From assembly GCA_963969495.1 (NCBI GenBank), contig OZ018337.1, positions 84,914,777 to 84,978,776 of the forward strand: a stretch of DNA of 64,000 bases. Reading direction: 5' to 3'. The DNA comes from Ceratothoa steindachneri. Lineage: Eukaryota; Arthropoda; Malacostraca; Isopoda; Cymothoidae. The translations under genes and the position numbers were made by a program. Below the pieces are notes generated by a model. That model made no database searches and was not told the origin of the DNA. It saw only the letters and a list, made by a program, of their open reading frames with translations. Below, one piece after another: positions 1 to 14,815 of this stretch (its first letter is position 1; every line of letters begins with the position of its first letter).

Positions 1-1
1 G

Positions 2-614
2 CTTAAATGGTTTGGTTGCGCTCGTGAAAAAAACAGAATTAAATATAATGATAGTCACCTTATGTTTAATCGCCAAGCTTTGGTTGTGCAATGGCTTGAG
101 TCGTAACTTGAAGAGGTGTTGAATCAGGAGATTAAAGTAAAAGATTTTATAAGAGCGGATGAATTGAGCTCCCGACTATTCCGAGACTTCTGTGAAGGTT
201 TGTAGGCTCAATTTTCTACCATCTTGTTGCATTCAGAGGCTAGTTGGCTATCCCTTAGAAATGTTCTTAAACTAGTATGGATTCTGAAAGACGAAATTGA
301 GAGCTTTCTTCTTGAAAAAAAAGGTCTTGGACAGCATTTGGAGATTCGAAATGGCCTGTACTTTTTACTTACTTGGTCGATATCTTCGAATTTAGGAATT
401 CTCGGAACAAGGAACTGCAAGGGAAACAAATTGACATCATCTCAGCAGGTGTAAAATCACTGAATTCAACCCAAAAATTAAGCTGTAGCTCAAGAAGGCT
501 GAACAAATAAAAATATATACTTTCCCAACCTTGGGAGAATTTGTGGAAGACTCAGACGTTGTGTTCGGTGATGTCAAATTTATTATGATCAGTCCTGACC
601 TCAAAAACGCCACG
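2..614 (+). pseudogene. Fragment of ZBED/SCAND3-type hAT transposase (left end cut by window)
   Basis: Plus-strand reading shows the C-terminal half of a hAT-superfamily transposase of the ZBED5/FAM200/SCAND3 type. Frame 2 carries KVKDFIRADELSSRLFRDFC and then LLHSEASWLSLRNVLKLVW, which correspond to the family's conserved segments normally ending in HTEVRWLSRGKVL. Two in-frame stops interrupt it (TAA at 104-106, TAG at 203-205). Near 365 the frame shifts, after which YLVDIFEFRNSRNKELQGKQ (the usual 'YLADIF..lN..LQGK') and FPTLGEFVEDSDV can be read to about 614. The BED finger and the first catalytic half lie outside the window, and the terminal dimerisation segment is not visible. It is a dead copy. 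Family assignment rests on motif recognition only. Confidence 0.8.
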
Positions 615-620
615 TCTTGA

Positions 621-2607
621 CGAAATTATGGGGACTAAGGTCTTTGTGGGTGTTTTGTTTCAAATAAAATTTTTGGAGAGTAGTGTATTACTTTAATATT
701 TTTGTTTATTATTTAATTAATTACCATCAACTATCTTACAGCTGTATTAAAGTGGATAAAAATTATTATTTCTTTGAAGAAATTAACTAAATGGTTGCAC
801 TACTCTTTCAACTGAAAAATCTCAGATGAAGCAATATTTTAGTTATGGGGTAACGAGGACTCCAGACGAAGCAAATTTGGGTAATGACCGAAACTAGTTG
901 CCGAACGCGTTCTTAAATAGTCATAAATTCAAAAAAGCTCCTTACTTCATTTCTAGTCTTACCAAGTACTAGCTGTTCTAAGATATAGATTTCCTGAAGG
1001 AAAGTGACATATAAGGAAATCGCAGTTGACTCGATTTGATTAGCTTCGCTAGAGTTAATGCTTGAGGGATCTCCTCATCCTCCTCGACTCCTAGCGAGAA
1101 TTTGAACGCTTTTAATTCTTCCAATGATTGCTTCCAAGTAATAGCAAGAGTGATGGTCAATTTGTGCATAGGACCTTTACATATAGTCCATAAGTTATTC
1201 TTTAATAAAACTTTTATGATTGATAGACATTCAAAGCTGTATAAAAGTTTTGTTAGTTGCGAAAGAGATGGATACGAGATCAAGAAACGACAGAAAGTGA
1301 TAATAGAGTGATTGATTCTGCTACTGATCTAGGGGGAAATTTGGGAAATTTCAGGTGAATAGATGATCAAAATCTCTTCCACCAATTTATAGGAACTATC
1401 ATTAAACATAGAGTGAAATCGTACGTATAATATATAGAAAAGAAGTAAAGAATGAATTCTAACACTATATTTATTTCTATGGTCTTTAAGAGATTAGTCT
1501 TTAAAAATGGGTAATTCCTCCTTAATACATACACCTTTCTCCATGAAACTTGGACCCCATGGGTAACAAAACTTAGTAAACTTGTTATTCTTCCCTAAAA
1601 ATTTTCCTCTTTTGATTTAATATACATATTCCTTAAAGATGAAAATTAGCCATGGCCTTTCTAAGAACAACATATTTTTATTCGTTCTGACATCTTCACA
1701 ACTCTCGAGGTACATTTGAACAAGGAATTATGAGAGTCATATTATCAAATATGGAAAATTTTTCCCTACGCTGAAATCCTTTAAGGGAATTTAGCGACCC
1801 CATTTTATTATTATCCATCAGATCATGGTATCAAATTTGGCTTTGCATTTCCAAATTTAAGACGGCTTTTGAGTTCCTAATTACACAAATATTCATTTCC
1901 GGCACTATTTTTCTTAATAGGCTGCGTTGAAATTCTAAGTGGGCCTAAAGAGTAGAATGAAGATATAAAAGAAACAACAATAAATTAACAGGCGAATGAT
2001 ACAAAGTGAGACGTTTCGCCCAATCCTAATGTATGAATTGACCATTTTTGAATGGGAGCTATCTAAGTGTTTAACATTATATATATATAACGTATACATG
2101 AATACAATAATCAGACAGCGTGTAGTTTTTTTATTATTCTCTGTCTTATTATTTATTCTCTCTCTATCACTTAAAATTGCAAGAGCATTAATTCAAACTA
2201 AGTAAACAAATGAATTCTTTACTTCCATACACAGAAAACATGAAATTGCCTGTAAAATCATTGAAAAATATATCACGCCAGCCGAATATATCAGCATTGT
2301 TTTAACTCTTTTATAATATCATCATGAATAAATAGAATCATTGATATAAGTGAGACAGATCTTCTTAGAATTTGATAAGCGAGACGATAAGAATGTGTAA
2401 ATGGCATAGCTTAAAGTTGATGGTAAAACTCACATAGATTCTTAATTGGGAATCGATGCATTTATTTGAATTAGTGTAAAATACCTTTTATCAAATACTC
2501 TGATTTTTAGCTTAGATATTTACAAGAGCAAGACATCTTTTTATTTATAAAGCAACGTGAATACAAGTTGTACTTATTGTTATTTCATCGAACGAGAGTA
2601 TGTAAAG
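621..2607. other. AT-rich stretch with no recognised gene
   Basis: I see only short, unsupported open frames here, including one of about 100 codons on the minus strand (978-1283) overlapped by one of about 69 on the plus strand. Neither resembles a family I know, and codon content looks random. There is no tandem array. Confidence 0.6.
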
Positions 2608-4768
<2,161 letters not shown>

Positions 4769-7490
4769 ATGTGACAATCATTACTGCGTACTTTGTGTAC
4801 GATTGTGTGCACGCACTCACGGCTCCCGCCTGGAGCTGACTTGTGTAAACGTTTTGCACATTTAGTTCTTTTGTATTTCTATGTTGTACCTATTATTTTA
4901 TTTTAGTTTTTACAGTAGTAAAAAATATTTTGTTTCATCCAATTTGATATCCAGAACCTTCTAGTTAGTTAATTTAATTCGTCCAAGGAAAAAGAGTCAC
5001 TCTTACTCGATTTAGTGCAACCCACTTTGAAAGTGCATTATTTAGCGAGAGGCTCAATCGTAGAAGTGTCCTGTGGGTTTGCCACATTCCCTTCGGAGTC
5101 AAACAAGGCAAGTGGAGGTCGGGAAATCGATCCTGACCTACGATAAGTTGACACAAAATAGTAACAAGTAAAGCTGTGGGAGATTCAAATTGTCTCTATA
5201 AAACAAATTTAAATAGCACAGCTTAATTAATGTTTTTGTCCCAGAGCATCTTTGTGTTTCTGAATGCGAGGAGAGTTGCGCACTCCCCCTATCATATAAT
5301 ATACTTACAATGAGTATACTTTTCACCGTGCACACCAGGCAGTTTTTGAAAGCTTACTTCCTTTTGTCCTTAATGTCCTTAAAGTATTCTAGGTTCAGAG
5401 GTTCTGTCATATAGACGACCTTTAGATACTTCTACTAGAAAAGGGCAAGTAGAGTGAAATGCTTTCACCTTAGAGGATACTTAATGCTTTCTTCCTCTTC
5501 TTTAAATCTAATGGTTAGGAATCATTTCTTTGTTTCTTGTTGAAAGGAAAATTCGTATTTGAAAAATAACACTTAATGTCCATATTTAACTTGTGATTGT
5601 AACATATCAAGTCACCAGTAACTATTCCCTTTACTAAAGGGGCCCAACTAAACCCTTTAGCCGAAAAGCTACCTCTCAATATTTTTCCTATTAAATTAAA
5701 ATGCTTATACACAGAAATGCATATACGTTGTAACAAGTCAGGAAGAGCTGCACCTTAACCTTCATCGAACAGAAGTATAAGCGTGTAAGCATAGGGTTTG
5801 CTTATTAATCGGTAAATATTTTATCTCTATTTAACTTAGCAAGGTAATTATGTTTATTTGGAGCTCCACTTCGACTATACACACAAATTACTTTTACATT
5901 ATTTGAATATATTTATAAACTCTCCTTCCACTTCAATCAAGATAGATATTATTCTTGTAGAAAAGTATCCATCAATTGAACCGTTTTTTATTTCGGTCCT
6001 AAATCAAAGTTTGTCTATTTTTAGGAAATATTTCCTGATAAAAGGAACCTATATGTTTAAAACAAATAATGGCTATTTTCTATTGTTTTGCAAAATATAT
6101 AGTTGGAAATTAACACTTAATTGCCAGAAACAAAAAATGTGTTACATAATGTATCCAATCTTCTACTTCACCTCATTCACCTTCCAAAGAGAATCGATTG
6201 AAAGGTGGTTTTCGTGATCTCTCCACCTATTTTCGCGTCGCCAAACCTTTTGAACCAAACTGAAAGAATTATAATGTGGAACTTACACGAATTAATAAAT
6301 GTTGGTCTATTATCTACTTAAGACCTCATAAATCTTCTATAAAATCCTATGCAAAAGATTATTTATGTATGTACAAAATAAAAGAAAATGGAAACTCAAT
6401 TGAGAGCTTAGATTGATTAATTACTGCAAAAGTGTTATAACCAATTTAGTAAAGTTGAAATTTTCGGGGCAATTTGTGCCTAAAAGTAAATGGAATGTAT
6501 TATTATGTTATGGTTGTTCTGTATTAAGTTAATCAATATTTTCTGAACAAAAATTGCGCAGGAAATAACAAAATTATATATAGAAATATGATGACCAGTA
6601 ACCTTTTCTCAGGGCATAGGAACGAAAGAGATAATTGATGTTTATATGATACCCGATACACTACAATCAGGCTTAGAACAAAGCAGGATAGGAATTGTTA
6701 TGCCCGTTAAAATAAACCCTGGCATACGATCGAGACAAGTTAAGAAAATATGATACCTAATAAGATAGTCTCAAGCAAACACTCGAACATCTTATTGAAT
6801 TGTGCATAAAAACCTATAGACTAATTACAGGTTAAGTCTTCGCTTGTCTTTAGGTCTCATTTTCAAATTAAAAGGATTTTTTATTCAATGTCCCAATATA
6901 TATATATCTTATCTTTTTGGTAAATATAAAGAAAGACACGTGAACAATGGATATTAAATATTATTCCGCAAGAAGAGCGTGTCTTATTTACATAAACTAT
7001 CATTAACATTTTTATTAATTTCAATACCGTTTATTTTTACCATTGAAATGCTCGCATTAATTATCTATTTACTTCGAAGCTATTTTGCTATTTTATCTTA
7101 GTTCTTTCATAGGAAATACGTTGCAGGCAATTTATTCTATTATTACCGATATTTAAAAGCATAAATTCGAAATGAAATAAGAAAATGTGAACTGGACAAG
7201 GATGAGGAAGGATTTTTATAATAAATTTTACTTCGAAAATTAATTGTATTTAGCATGATGGGGCTGGATGTTACATTAGCAATCATGATTTTATTTTATT
7301 ATTGAAGTTTTAGAATTCATCCCACACTCCGATCAAAGAAAGAATACGTTGGAATACAGGGAAAGAAAATAACAAGAGATAAAGAATGAAAATGACCCTC
7401 TTAAATTTTGACGGTTCACTGCTAAGATGATTAACACTATCAATTAAGTTTGAACCGAGGGATGATTAATTAAGTAATGATTTTTCAATT
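4769..7490. other. AT-rich stretch with no recognised gene
   Basis: This stretch is noncoding as far as I can see. A 119-codon open frame on the plus strand (5858-6217) is hydrophobic, low-complexity and resembles nothing known to me. Short TA runs occur near 6896. I see no TIR, LTR or tandem array. Confidence 0.55.
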
Positions 7491-8060
7491 ATGCAAATTC
7501 TAGAGAAAAGGGGATCCTTGAGGTTTGACCCGGTAAAGGTGAAATTGGGGTGAAGAAGTGGGGGTTAAATCCCTTTTACTTTGATGTGCGGCGAGTAGGA
7601 CCAGGTAGATAAGTTCAACGTTGAACTTGGACGCTTCGCACGGGACTTTCAATTCAACTTCGGGAAAATGAAGATTGGGGGAGGGGGCTCTTATCCTTAA
7701 GGGGAAAACGGAGGGTGCTTCCGGGATGGCTTTTCCGATCCTTAGAATCCGAAGACGTGGTGACAAGTGTTGAAGTGCGCCTAACTATTTCTACGAACAA
7801 CACTAAGTAACGCCCAGCTCTTCCTTGGATCTTCGACAATCACTCAATTCTTCTCTGGACGAGAATGTAGTCGATTTCCTCTCGACTAGCGATGACGTTA
7901 CAGTTAACGTACTAGACGGTAGCTTCAGACACAATCTCTTGTGAATTCTGAACTGTCGAATATATACCCCAAAATTATCTTCACGGGGAGAGAGATTCAT
8001 CGCCAACCGACTTCCTTAATTGACTTGGGTCGCGATAAGGTTCTATAGCACTTACTTAAT
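7491..8060 (-). repeat. GC-rich LTR-like island, unclassified
   Basis: Base composition changes sharply from the AT-rich surroundings. All three minus frames stay partly open (7500-7766, 7654-7839, 7803-8006), but the peptides are not recognisable. Read on the minus strand, the right end carries a TATA-like GGGGTATATATTCG (about 7959-7972). The texture resembles the LTRs elsewhere in this window, so a solo LTR of a different retrotransposon is a reasonable guess. I did not find TG/CA ends or a target duplication, and no second copy is visible in the window. Confidence 0.3.
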
Positions 8061-8169
8061 GGTCTTTTCATTGTTCTAATTTTTGCAGTATAGAGGGCAG
8101 ACAATTTAGAGCGGTTAACGGCAAACTGGTGAAGTCAGAAGGAGGGGGGGATTTATTCTCTATTTCATT

Positions 8170-8902
8170 TTTCCAAAAAAGCTTTCGGACAGTTTTGAAT
8201 GAATGGATCCCATATTGGAAATGCTAAGCAAAATTTCCCTCAACTAGGTTCGTTTTCCTCTGACATTTTTATCAAAGCAGATATATCTCATTATTTCCAG
8301 TAACCTATTGCGGTGCATATTTTTACTCAACAGTACCTTTGATAGGTATGTTTCTTCTCCCAATAACGCCTCGAACAATTATAGCACCAATAAATTTTTC
8401 TAATTCATCTAAACTAAAGACCAGTCTTTGTTTCCAGAAACTCTTTGACCAGCATGAATTTATAGTTCTAACTATTTTAAAGTATTGGCTCATTGATCCA
8501 AATTCTAAAGGAAGAAAGAGGACTGTCTCTGATTACTCGTGTCGTCCCTTATGTGATAGGCACCGACTAAAATTTTAGCCCATTATGTTGCGGGAAATGG
8601 CCACATGCATGCTGAGATGGAACATCAAACTGCCAAGAAGAACCGTCCTTACCTTTCAAACATTGAGAAACATTTGCTATGCTATCATTGCTGCTACGTT
8701 CTTTATTGTTTAGAAGTACATTACCAATGTTGTTTGATTCTTCATCACTAGAATTAGAGGAGAAAAATGAGAATTCATCAATAATATTATATTCATTTCC
8801 TGAAGGCGCGTCATGAGTATCAGAAATCGCGGCATCTGATGAATCTTATAGTATATTTCTAAGATGTTCTAATATTGGTTCATTAGTTTGTTTTTTAGCC
8901 AT
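8170..8902 (-). pseudogene. piggyBac-like transposase, N-terminal portion, broken
   Basis: Reading leftwards from an ATG at 8902, the protein begins MAKKQTNEPILEHLRNIL, followed by a stop codon. It continues through an acidic, serine-rich segment (FSFFSSNSSDEESNN), typical of piggyBac N-termini. The conserved linker follows (GSSWQFDVPSQHACGHFPQH). After stops and frameshifts, DELEKFIGAIIVRGVIGRRN (about 8350-8410) matches the start of the DDE_Tnp_1_7 domain, and NRLLEIMRYICFDKNVRGK (about 8250-8310) its next block. The trace is lost by about 8170, so the catalytic aspartate region and the Cys-rich C-terminus are absent. It sits in the opposite orientation to the piggyBac at 53 kb. The family call is good; the subfamily is unknown. 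Confidence 0.7.
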
Positions 8903-9215
8903 GTAAATTACTATGAAAGGTTTTAAAAACTAAATTTGATTACAGATTGATTATAAAAGCTGAAGAAAAAAAAAATAGGTAGTAGTTATTCATTTATATA
9001 ACACATAATAATTTATAGCTTTACTTACAAATAAAAAATGTAAAACAGTGTCTTAAAACACACCGCATTCTTCTGATTAATAGAAACTGAATAGATTATG
9101 AGAGACAATGAGCGAGACTGAGAAACAAACGTTTCCAGACGTGTTAACGTGAAAGCGCTGGCAAATGACGAAAACTGGCCATGCGTCAATTGACGCGGCC
9201 GGTCCTTTTAGATAG
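8903..9215 (-). mobile_element. 5' leader and probable terminal region of the piggyBac relic
   Basis: Upstream of the piggyBac ATG on the minus strand lies an untranslated leader. It ends near a subterminal palindrome, GCGTCAATTGACGC (9184-9197), followed by GGCCGGTCCTTTT. Subterminal palindromes close to an (A/T)nCCCTTT-type end are common in piggyBac elements. I could not place an exact TTAA boundary on this side, so the right edge is approximate. Confidence 0.4.
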
Positions 9216-11806
9216 TAGGAGATCTAATTATTTTTCGGTTGCTACATTCTACGTTTTATACATAGTGTATAGATACATCATAGAAACAAGAAAAGTCATA
9301 CATCCTGAAATACAAAAACAATAAATGTTTTTAAATTGTGCGCATTTCAAAGATGAAAATGATTCAATTGATGCAGTTGTTCCTTATAGTGTTAGAAAAT
9401 GTTCCAGAACTTGCCAGAAGAACACACCCATGGAAAATTTGAGACTGTTCGGAATATTATGTAATATTACTCCAGAAAAAATTATAGAGGTATTTTCAAA
9501 TAAATAAACCTCTCTAATTCCTCTAATTCACTAAGAGCATTCTTACTTGCACCTACAAATGGGACTCTGATGTCTCAAATCCTTTCTATCAGACCGAAGC
9601 CAGAGTCTCACAAATACTAATACGAGTGACCTCTATTATATAGAAACGAACTCAAGGGGGAATTTGATGAAACAAAAATAAACGCAACTCAACTCCTCTT
9701 ACGTTTCCTAGTATAGCCACTATAGTAAATAAAGACAAAACAAACTATGATACTCTATAAAAAATACTTTGTTTTAGCAAAGGTGTTGATCTATAAAGAG
9801 ATAAAATAAGTACACTTGTCTTGAGTGTCATTGACCTAGATAAATAGGACCATAAATGCACATGGTATGGATGTTCCTCGATCAAAATATCGCCATAGAA
9901 TGTATTTTTGTGCAATTATAACACTGAAAACCTTTGAAAGCACAGCGAAAAAAATCTGTATCGTCATCGCATTCAAAATTTTCACAATTCTCCTCAAACA
10001 TATTCGAGGTCGAAATTGTGACTAAAAATAACCTTTTAATTGATCATCCTCAATTTTATAAATAACTTTGCCCAAGCAAAACCTGTCATGAGTTGTAGAT
10101 CTATGTCTTCAGGTTATACTTCAAATTATTTAACCGTTAGGAATATAATACTAAATTCTCAACCTGAATTTTCGGCTCGATATAATAATAACAACAATCA
10201 ATTTCTTATTAACTATTATAAATTTCTAAATTAATGTAGTATTTTCGTGTGTTATTTTATTTAGAATAATACTAATATAAAATTATAAATAAAATACAAT
10301 TAACATCATTATTAATGCCAATGACATTTATCCATCGTAAAACAGTATCTCTGAATAAATGAGGACACTTTAAACAGATTCCTTGGAATATAAAAGGTAT
10401 TTAATTGATCTCTCATCATCAGTATTTGTGTAACTGCAAAGGACTCCTATAAATTGATGAACACGAAGCTCTATACGCTAGAGACATCTCACCAAGAGTC
10501 TCAATTCACACAATCCCAACATTTATACTTTAATAACACCTTGAAAAACAGTCTAAGCAGAAGTAAGTTGCTAGAAGAAGTTTGTAGACACTGACCTAAC
10601 CCTGTCAGACATTTCTGAGCACAAGTTTCTTCAGTATAAGTCATGAATATGTTCTACATTCCAATTGTTTCATCATGTATTCACGAAAGTATAAAGAATG
10701 CAATTTCAAAGTTGATACTATTCAAGACATTTGTCCTCCATGGGATAATGGATAAAGCAATATAAACTTACAGTTAAACCAACCAACACAAAAGGAAATT
10801 TGCTATTCGTACACAAAGTTCCACCTTTATATAAATCTATTAACGTTTTATCCTATAATTCTAAAATATCTTTTGCAAAATACGTCATTACTGTACCCCT
10901 AATAATATATTAAGCCAACTCCACTCAGAATACTGATGATTTTCCTTTATTAGTGACTGATAATAATTCACATTCCTCTCCAGGACAGAAAAATTGATAC
11001 TGTTCAGTATTGAGAGGTATTTAAAGAACTCTTTTGTGCCTAAGTTATAATCAGAATAGATGGAGCAATTCTTCAAGAGTTCACCACAGAAGTGCGCAAA
11101 CTCACTTACAGCTTAATTAGAGAGCATCGAAAAATAGCTCCTTTATTAAAATATAAACCCTCCCTGAAATTTAGTTTTACAAATTATATGCTGAAATAAA
11201 CTAATGATCACCACCGATTAAATATTTATAGTAGATGAAGGGAGATTACTAAATTTACCTAGGGAGAATATCAGCAAATGCTTCTAAAACTCCGTAAAAC
11301 ATGAAAATGCGTAGGTATAGGGTAATATCATTGAGGGATAAGGTATACATAGCAACCAGCATTCCTTTGGTCAGAGAGTCAAGGGGATCAAAGGAACCTC
11401 CCTTAATACACTCGAAAAGTCGTTAGGCAACAAGAAAAAAATAAAAAGATTCTCCAAATGAAATAGAGAAAGATTTCAAAGCACATTTGCGAGTGTGTTT
11501 AGATTGCAAGAGGAAGAAAATACAAAATACATGAGATTTAAGATAAAAAAATGAGGCATACATTTCAGAGAGAGGTGTATAAATAATAATGCCCAGAAGA
11601 ATATCTTGCACGGGTTATTAAATAGTAATAATGCTGCATTAAATGATAGGTATTTGTGTGACATCTAAAAGGTTAGCACAAAGATCTAAAAAACTGGAAA
11701 TCAGCCTAATTCATCTGCTTATTATAGACTAAAACCCTCCTCAAACTCTTTTTAAGGTTTATGAAAAAATAACTACTATTTGGGTACAATTTTTTAGTAA
11801 TATTAG
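9216..11806. other. AT-rich stretch with no recognised gene
   Basis: Open frames of 60-64 codons at 9325-9507 and 10040-10234 (plus) and 10888-11664 (minus) have low-complexity, AT-driven composition and no recognisable motif. I see no repeat structure. The last bases, ATTAG (11802-11806), form the putative target duplication of the LTR element that follows. Confidence 0.5.
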
Positions 11807-13094
11807 TGTAAAAGAATCGTCCCTTCATCCCCCCTCCTCGTTCACTTTGGTGCAGTCACGAGGCGGTTACTGCAAAGACATCCGTCGAAGGCATCGGCGG
11901 GTTCAGTGCTTAACCGAAGTGTGGCACAGCTCGGTGCCATGAAGGACCCTAAAGGTCAAAATCTAAGATCTCCCCCAGGAGAGTGAGATCCAGTTTCACG
12001 TCAAATAAGAAATTACAGGCGGGTTTCTCCCAATCTCGGAGGCTAAAGAGGAGCCGATGTTTGACTTCGTGTGAAAAACCGTTGGCCAAAAGAACTCTCC
12101 TGGGGCTGTCCTCAGGCCCCTCTGCCCATTACCACTCCCCCAGTGGGGTGATGAGGTAGAAATGAGGAACTCTGAGGAAAATCGAGGTAGTATACGTCAG
12201 TCTCTAGGTGACGAAGTCTTCGGATCAAACCGAACTACCGAGACTGGAGAGGTAGTGTACTTTGCTCGCCAGACCAAGAAGTACCCTGCAAGAGAGGCAG
12301 GGCTACCTACCTTAAGGGGCTAAGAAGAAGCTCATCATCGAGCTAAGTCCCTGGTTATTAAACCAAACGATAAGTTAACTTTGTTAAGTTCAACTTACTC
12401 TCACTAGAGAGATCCTCATATCCTGGCGCACCTTAAACACCAAGCGTATTCCTCGTCCTTGAGGAATTACGAAAAGAAGAAGGAAAAGGCTGCCCCTCGA
12501 ACCCGTTATTCGTTGGCCACACCGACCTCCTAAGTTAACTTGATTTAAGAACCAAGTTCGACTCACTCTCGCCAGAGAGACCACGACTGCCTAGGTGTTG
12601 CATAAAGCACCGTATTGGTTCTTGTCCTTGGACCTCCCCCCCCTCCGCCGGAAGAACGTGTGGTCTGCCAGCTGCCACCCTCGCCAAAACAACCGTGTGA
12701 TCTCGCTCATCTACATCTGGCCGGCGGCACGCGTCAAGAGGAAATAACATTTCTGAGGCCTTTAAACTCCACATGAGTCCGTAAGCCTAATTCTTATATT
12801 ATTATTGTGTGTAGAGAAAACGTTAACCAATTTTTGTGGGTAAACTAATTTAATTAATTCTTGTTTATAATAATATTTAGAGTATTGCTGTAGTTAATGT
12901 ATAAAAGTTATGTATTTAATTGCTAAAGGTAAAATATAAGTTTATATGGGGATTATTTTGCGTTTCTCTTATATATATATCCTTACGTGTTTCATAACGG
13001 CTAGGTTTCGTAAAGATATTTTTATAATATTAATATATTAGACACTCTCTTAGCACTCTTAGAAAATAAAAAAAAGTGAGGGAATTCTACGACA
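11807..13094 (+). repeat. 5' LTR of the 11.8-16.4 kb element
   Basis: The repeat starts TGTAAAAG and ends near TTCTACGACA. It holds strong inverted repeats: CCCCAGGAGAGT (11973-11984) is exactly complementary to ACTCTCCTGGGG (12094-12105). A second hairpin, CAGTCTC/GAGACTG (12198-12204 and 12240-12246), encloses TTCGG/CCGAA (12219-12223 and 12230-12234). An imperfect duplication is also present: AAGTTAACTT followed by a CTCTC-AGAGAGA stretch and a GTCCTTG motif occurs near 12371-12465 and again near 12531-12635. The right third is AT-rich and includes a poly-A-signal-like AATAAA (13066-13071). Confidence 0.85.
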
Positions 13095-13408
13095 TAAATA
13101 AAAGTGGTGTCAGGTTTGTAGGTTGTTATTAAAAAGAACCTAGCAGTGTCAAATTAAGAAAGAGCCAACAATTAAAGGAATATCATATCAGGAATAAGAG
13201 AATAATTGACGAGAGGAAAATTGGTAGACTTGGGGGTGGTAACAATCTGAAGGTAATTGGTAGGTCAAGTGGTAAATTTGTTGTCGGGAGTGTTATTTCA
13301 ATCAACATAGTAGTGGGATTAAGGGTAAGTTATGCTGAGCGCTACCTGGTGAGTGGTGTTATAATTACCTGAGAGTACAGAAAGGAAAAATCAACGGACC
13401 AACACGAA

Positions 13409-14815
13409 ATGGATCCAGTCAAAAGATTTTACCAACAAGCCCAAAGTCTGGGACTTGAAGGCACAGAAATGCATGACTACCTCATGGCAGAACTAAGAAT
13501 AGATTGTGAAGAAGAAGACAGAGTTTTGGATAGAGAAGAAAAACAAGAATTAATAAAGTTTAATAAAGAAACAGAGGATATAATAAGAGAAGATAAAAGA
13601 GAATGGGAATTAATGAAAATAAGGATGAACCAAAAAGGTGAAGAATCCCGAATACAGCGGAAAATAGAAACAGAGGAAAGAAGAATGCTGAGAGGAGGTA
13701 AAACAAGCGAAAGAATAATACTGTTGAAAAAAGAAGCACATCAATTCAGAATAAGGATAGAAAGGGAAGATGAAGAAAGAAGACTAAAGATAAAGCTGGA
13801 ACATGTAGAAAGAAGAACTCGACGGGAAAACGAAATAGCGAAAGCAGAACAAGAAGCCGAGGAAAGGAGAATGAAAAGGGAAAAAGAGTCGAAAGAGAGG
13901 AGAATAAAGATTAAAAAAGAAATAGATTAAAGAAGAATACAGAGGGAAAAAGAACGTGCTCAGGCGGAAAGAGAAGATAGAGAAAAAAAGGAAAGATTGC
14001 TCACCCTCGAAAGAGCACCTATCAAGAATCTCATAGATGCCGAGGAAGTTGTAGCTCGGCCTGGATCTAAGGAAAAACCATCGAGGGAAACCCAGCCAAA
14101 TCGGGTAACGATGGAAGAAGTAGGAAGTAGAGATGAGGTACCAGCATGTGTATCTAAGGAAGAACCGAAGAGGAGAACCCAGCCAAATGGTGTTATCAGG
14201 GAAGAAGAGAGGGTAGAGGTACGAGCAGGTGTACCTGAGGAACTACCGGCCAAGAGAATCGAGTCAAATGAGTTGACAAGGACGGAGGAAAGAGGTGCTA
14301 TTGCAATACACCCAGGTAAGACTAGTCAAATGGTAGACGCGGATAAGTATCCCCTACCCTTAGTAGTCTCCTTCCCGAACGGAACGTCCACGGAGTTACC
14401 GCTAAATCGCCAAGTCATAGTGAGCGCCAGGCCCATTAACGACCTCGCAGGGAAAAGTTTTCTCGATCTCCAAAGATCAAACCCAGACACGATCTTTCCT
14501 TGTACCTGGTTAAAGGAGAGCTATGGGACTCAAGTTCTCATCAATTATGCCCCGGTGCAACAGGCCGCTCTAGCCATAATGTTCAATTTAAAGGTAGTCA
14601 AGTACCATAAGAAGGGTAATTCGAGGAGGTTTAAATACCGCTACCATTTAGTAACATACTAGGGTAGACTCAATAACCCGAACGGCCGACTCAGGCGCGG
14701 TTACATATTGGTCTTAGAGCACCATTTTAGAATCAGCTACATCAAAGGAGCCGATAAAGTACAGTTGCTCTATAGGCGGAGACGAAATACCATTGAGGGT
14801 TATTTCAGTACCTAA
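13409..14815 (+). pseudogene. Gag/Pol remnant of the LTR element: charged coiled coil, then protease-like and RNase-H-like scraps
   Basis: One reading frame (frame 2) runs from ATG 13409 to TAA 14813-14815 with only two internal stops (TAA 13928-13930, TAG 14660-14662). The first part begins MDPVKRFYQQAQSLGLEGTE and becomes an uninterrupted E/K/R-rich helix, as in the gag N-termini of many gypsy elements in invertebrates. A middle stretch (about 14350-14480) with QVIVSARPINDLAGKSFLD may be the end of a retropepsin, where families usually have a L(L)G.dFL motif. The last part (14565-14815) has QQAALAIMFNLKV and, after the second stop, NPNGRLRRGYILVLEHHFRI and SYIKGAD, which match the C-terminal block of the gypsy RNase H domain. 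The capsid core, zinc knuckle, RT and integrase are missing. Confidence 0.65.

Noticed and set aside
5858..6217. 119-codon plus-strand frame
   Set aside because: Composition (Phe, Tyr, Ile, Lys, Ser) follows AT bias; no domain, no flanking exon signals and no homologue recognised.
12390..12774. Minus-strand frames inside the 5' LTR, and the similar one at 15907-16119
   Set aside because: They fall wholly within repeated LTR sequence and differ between the two LTRs by frameshifts, so they are chance openings in GC-rich DNA.
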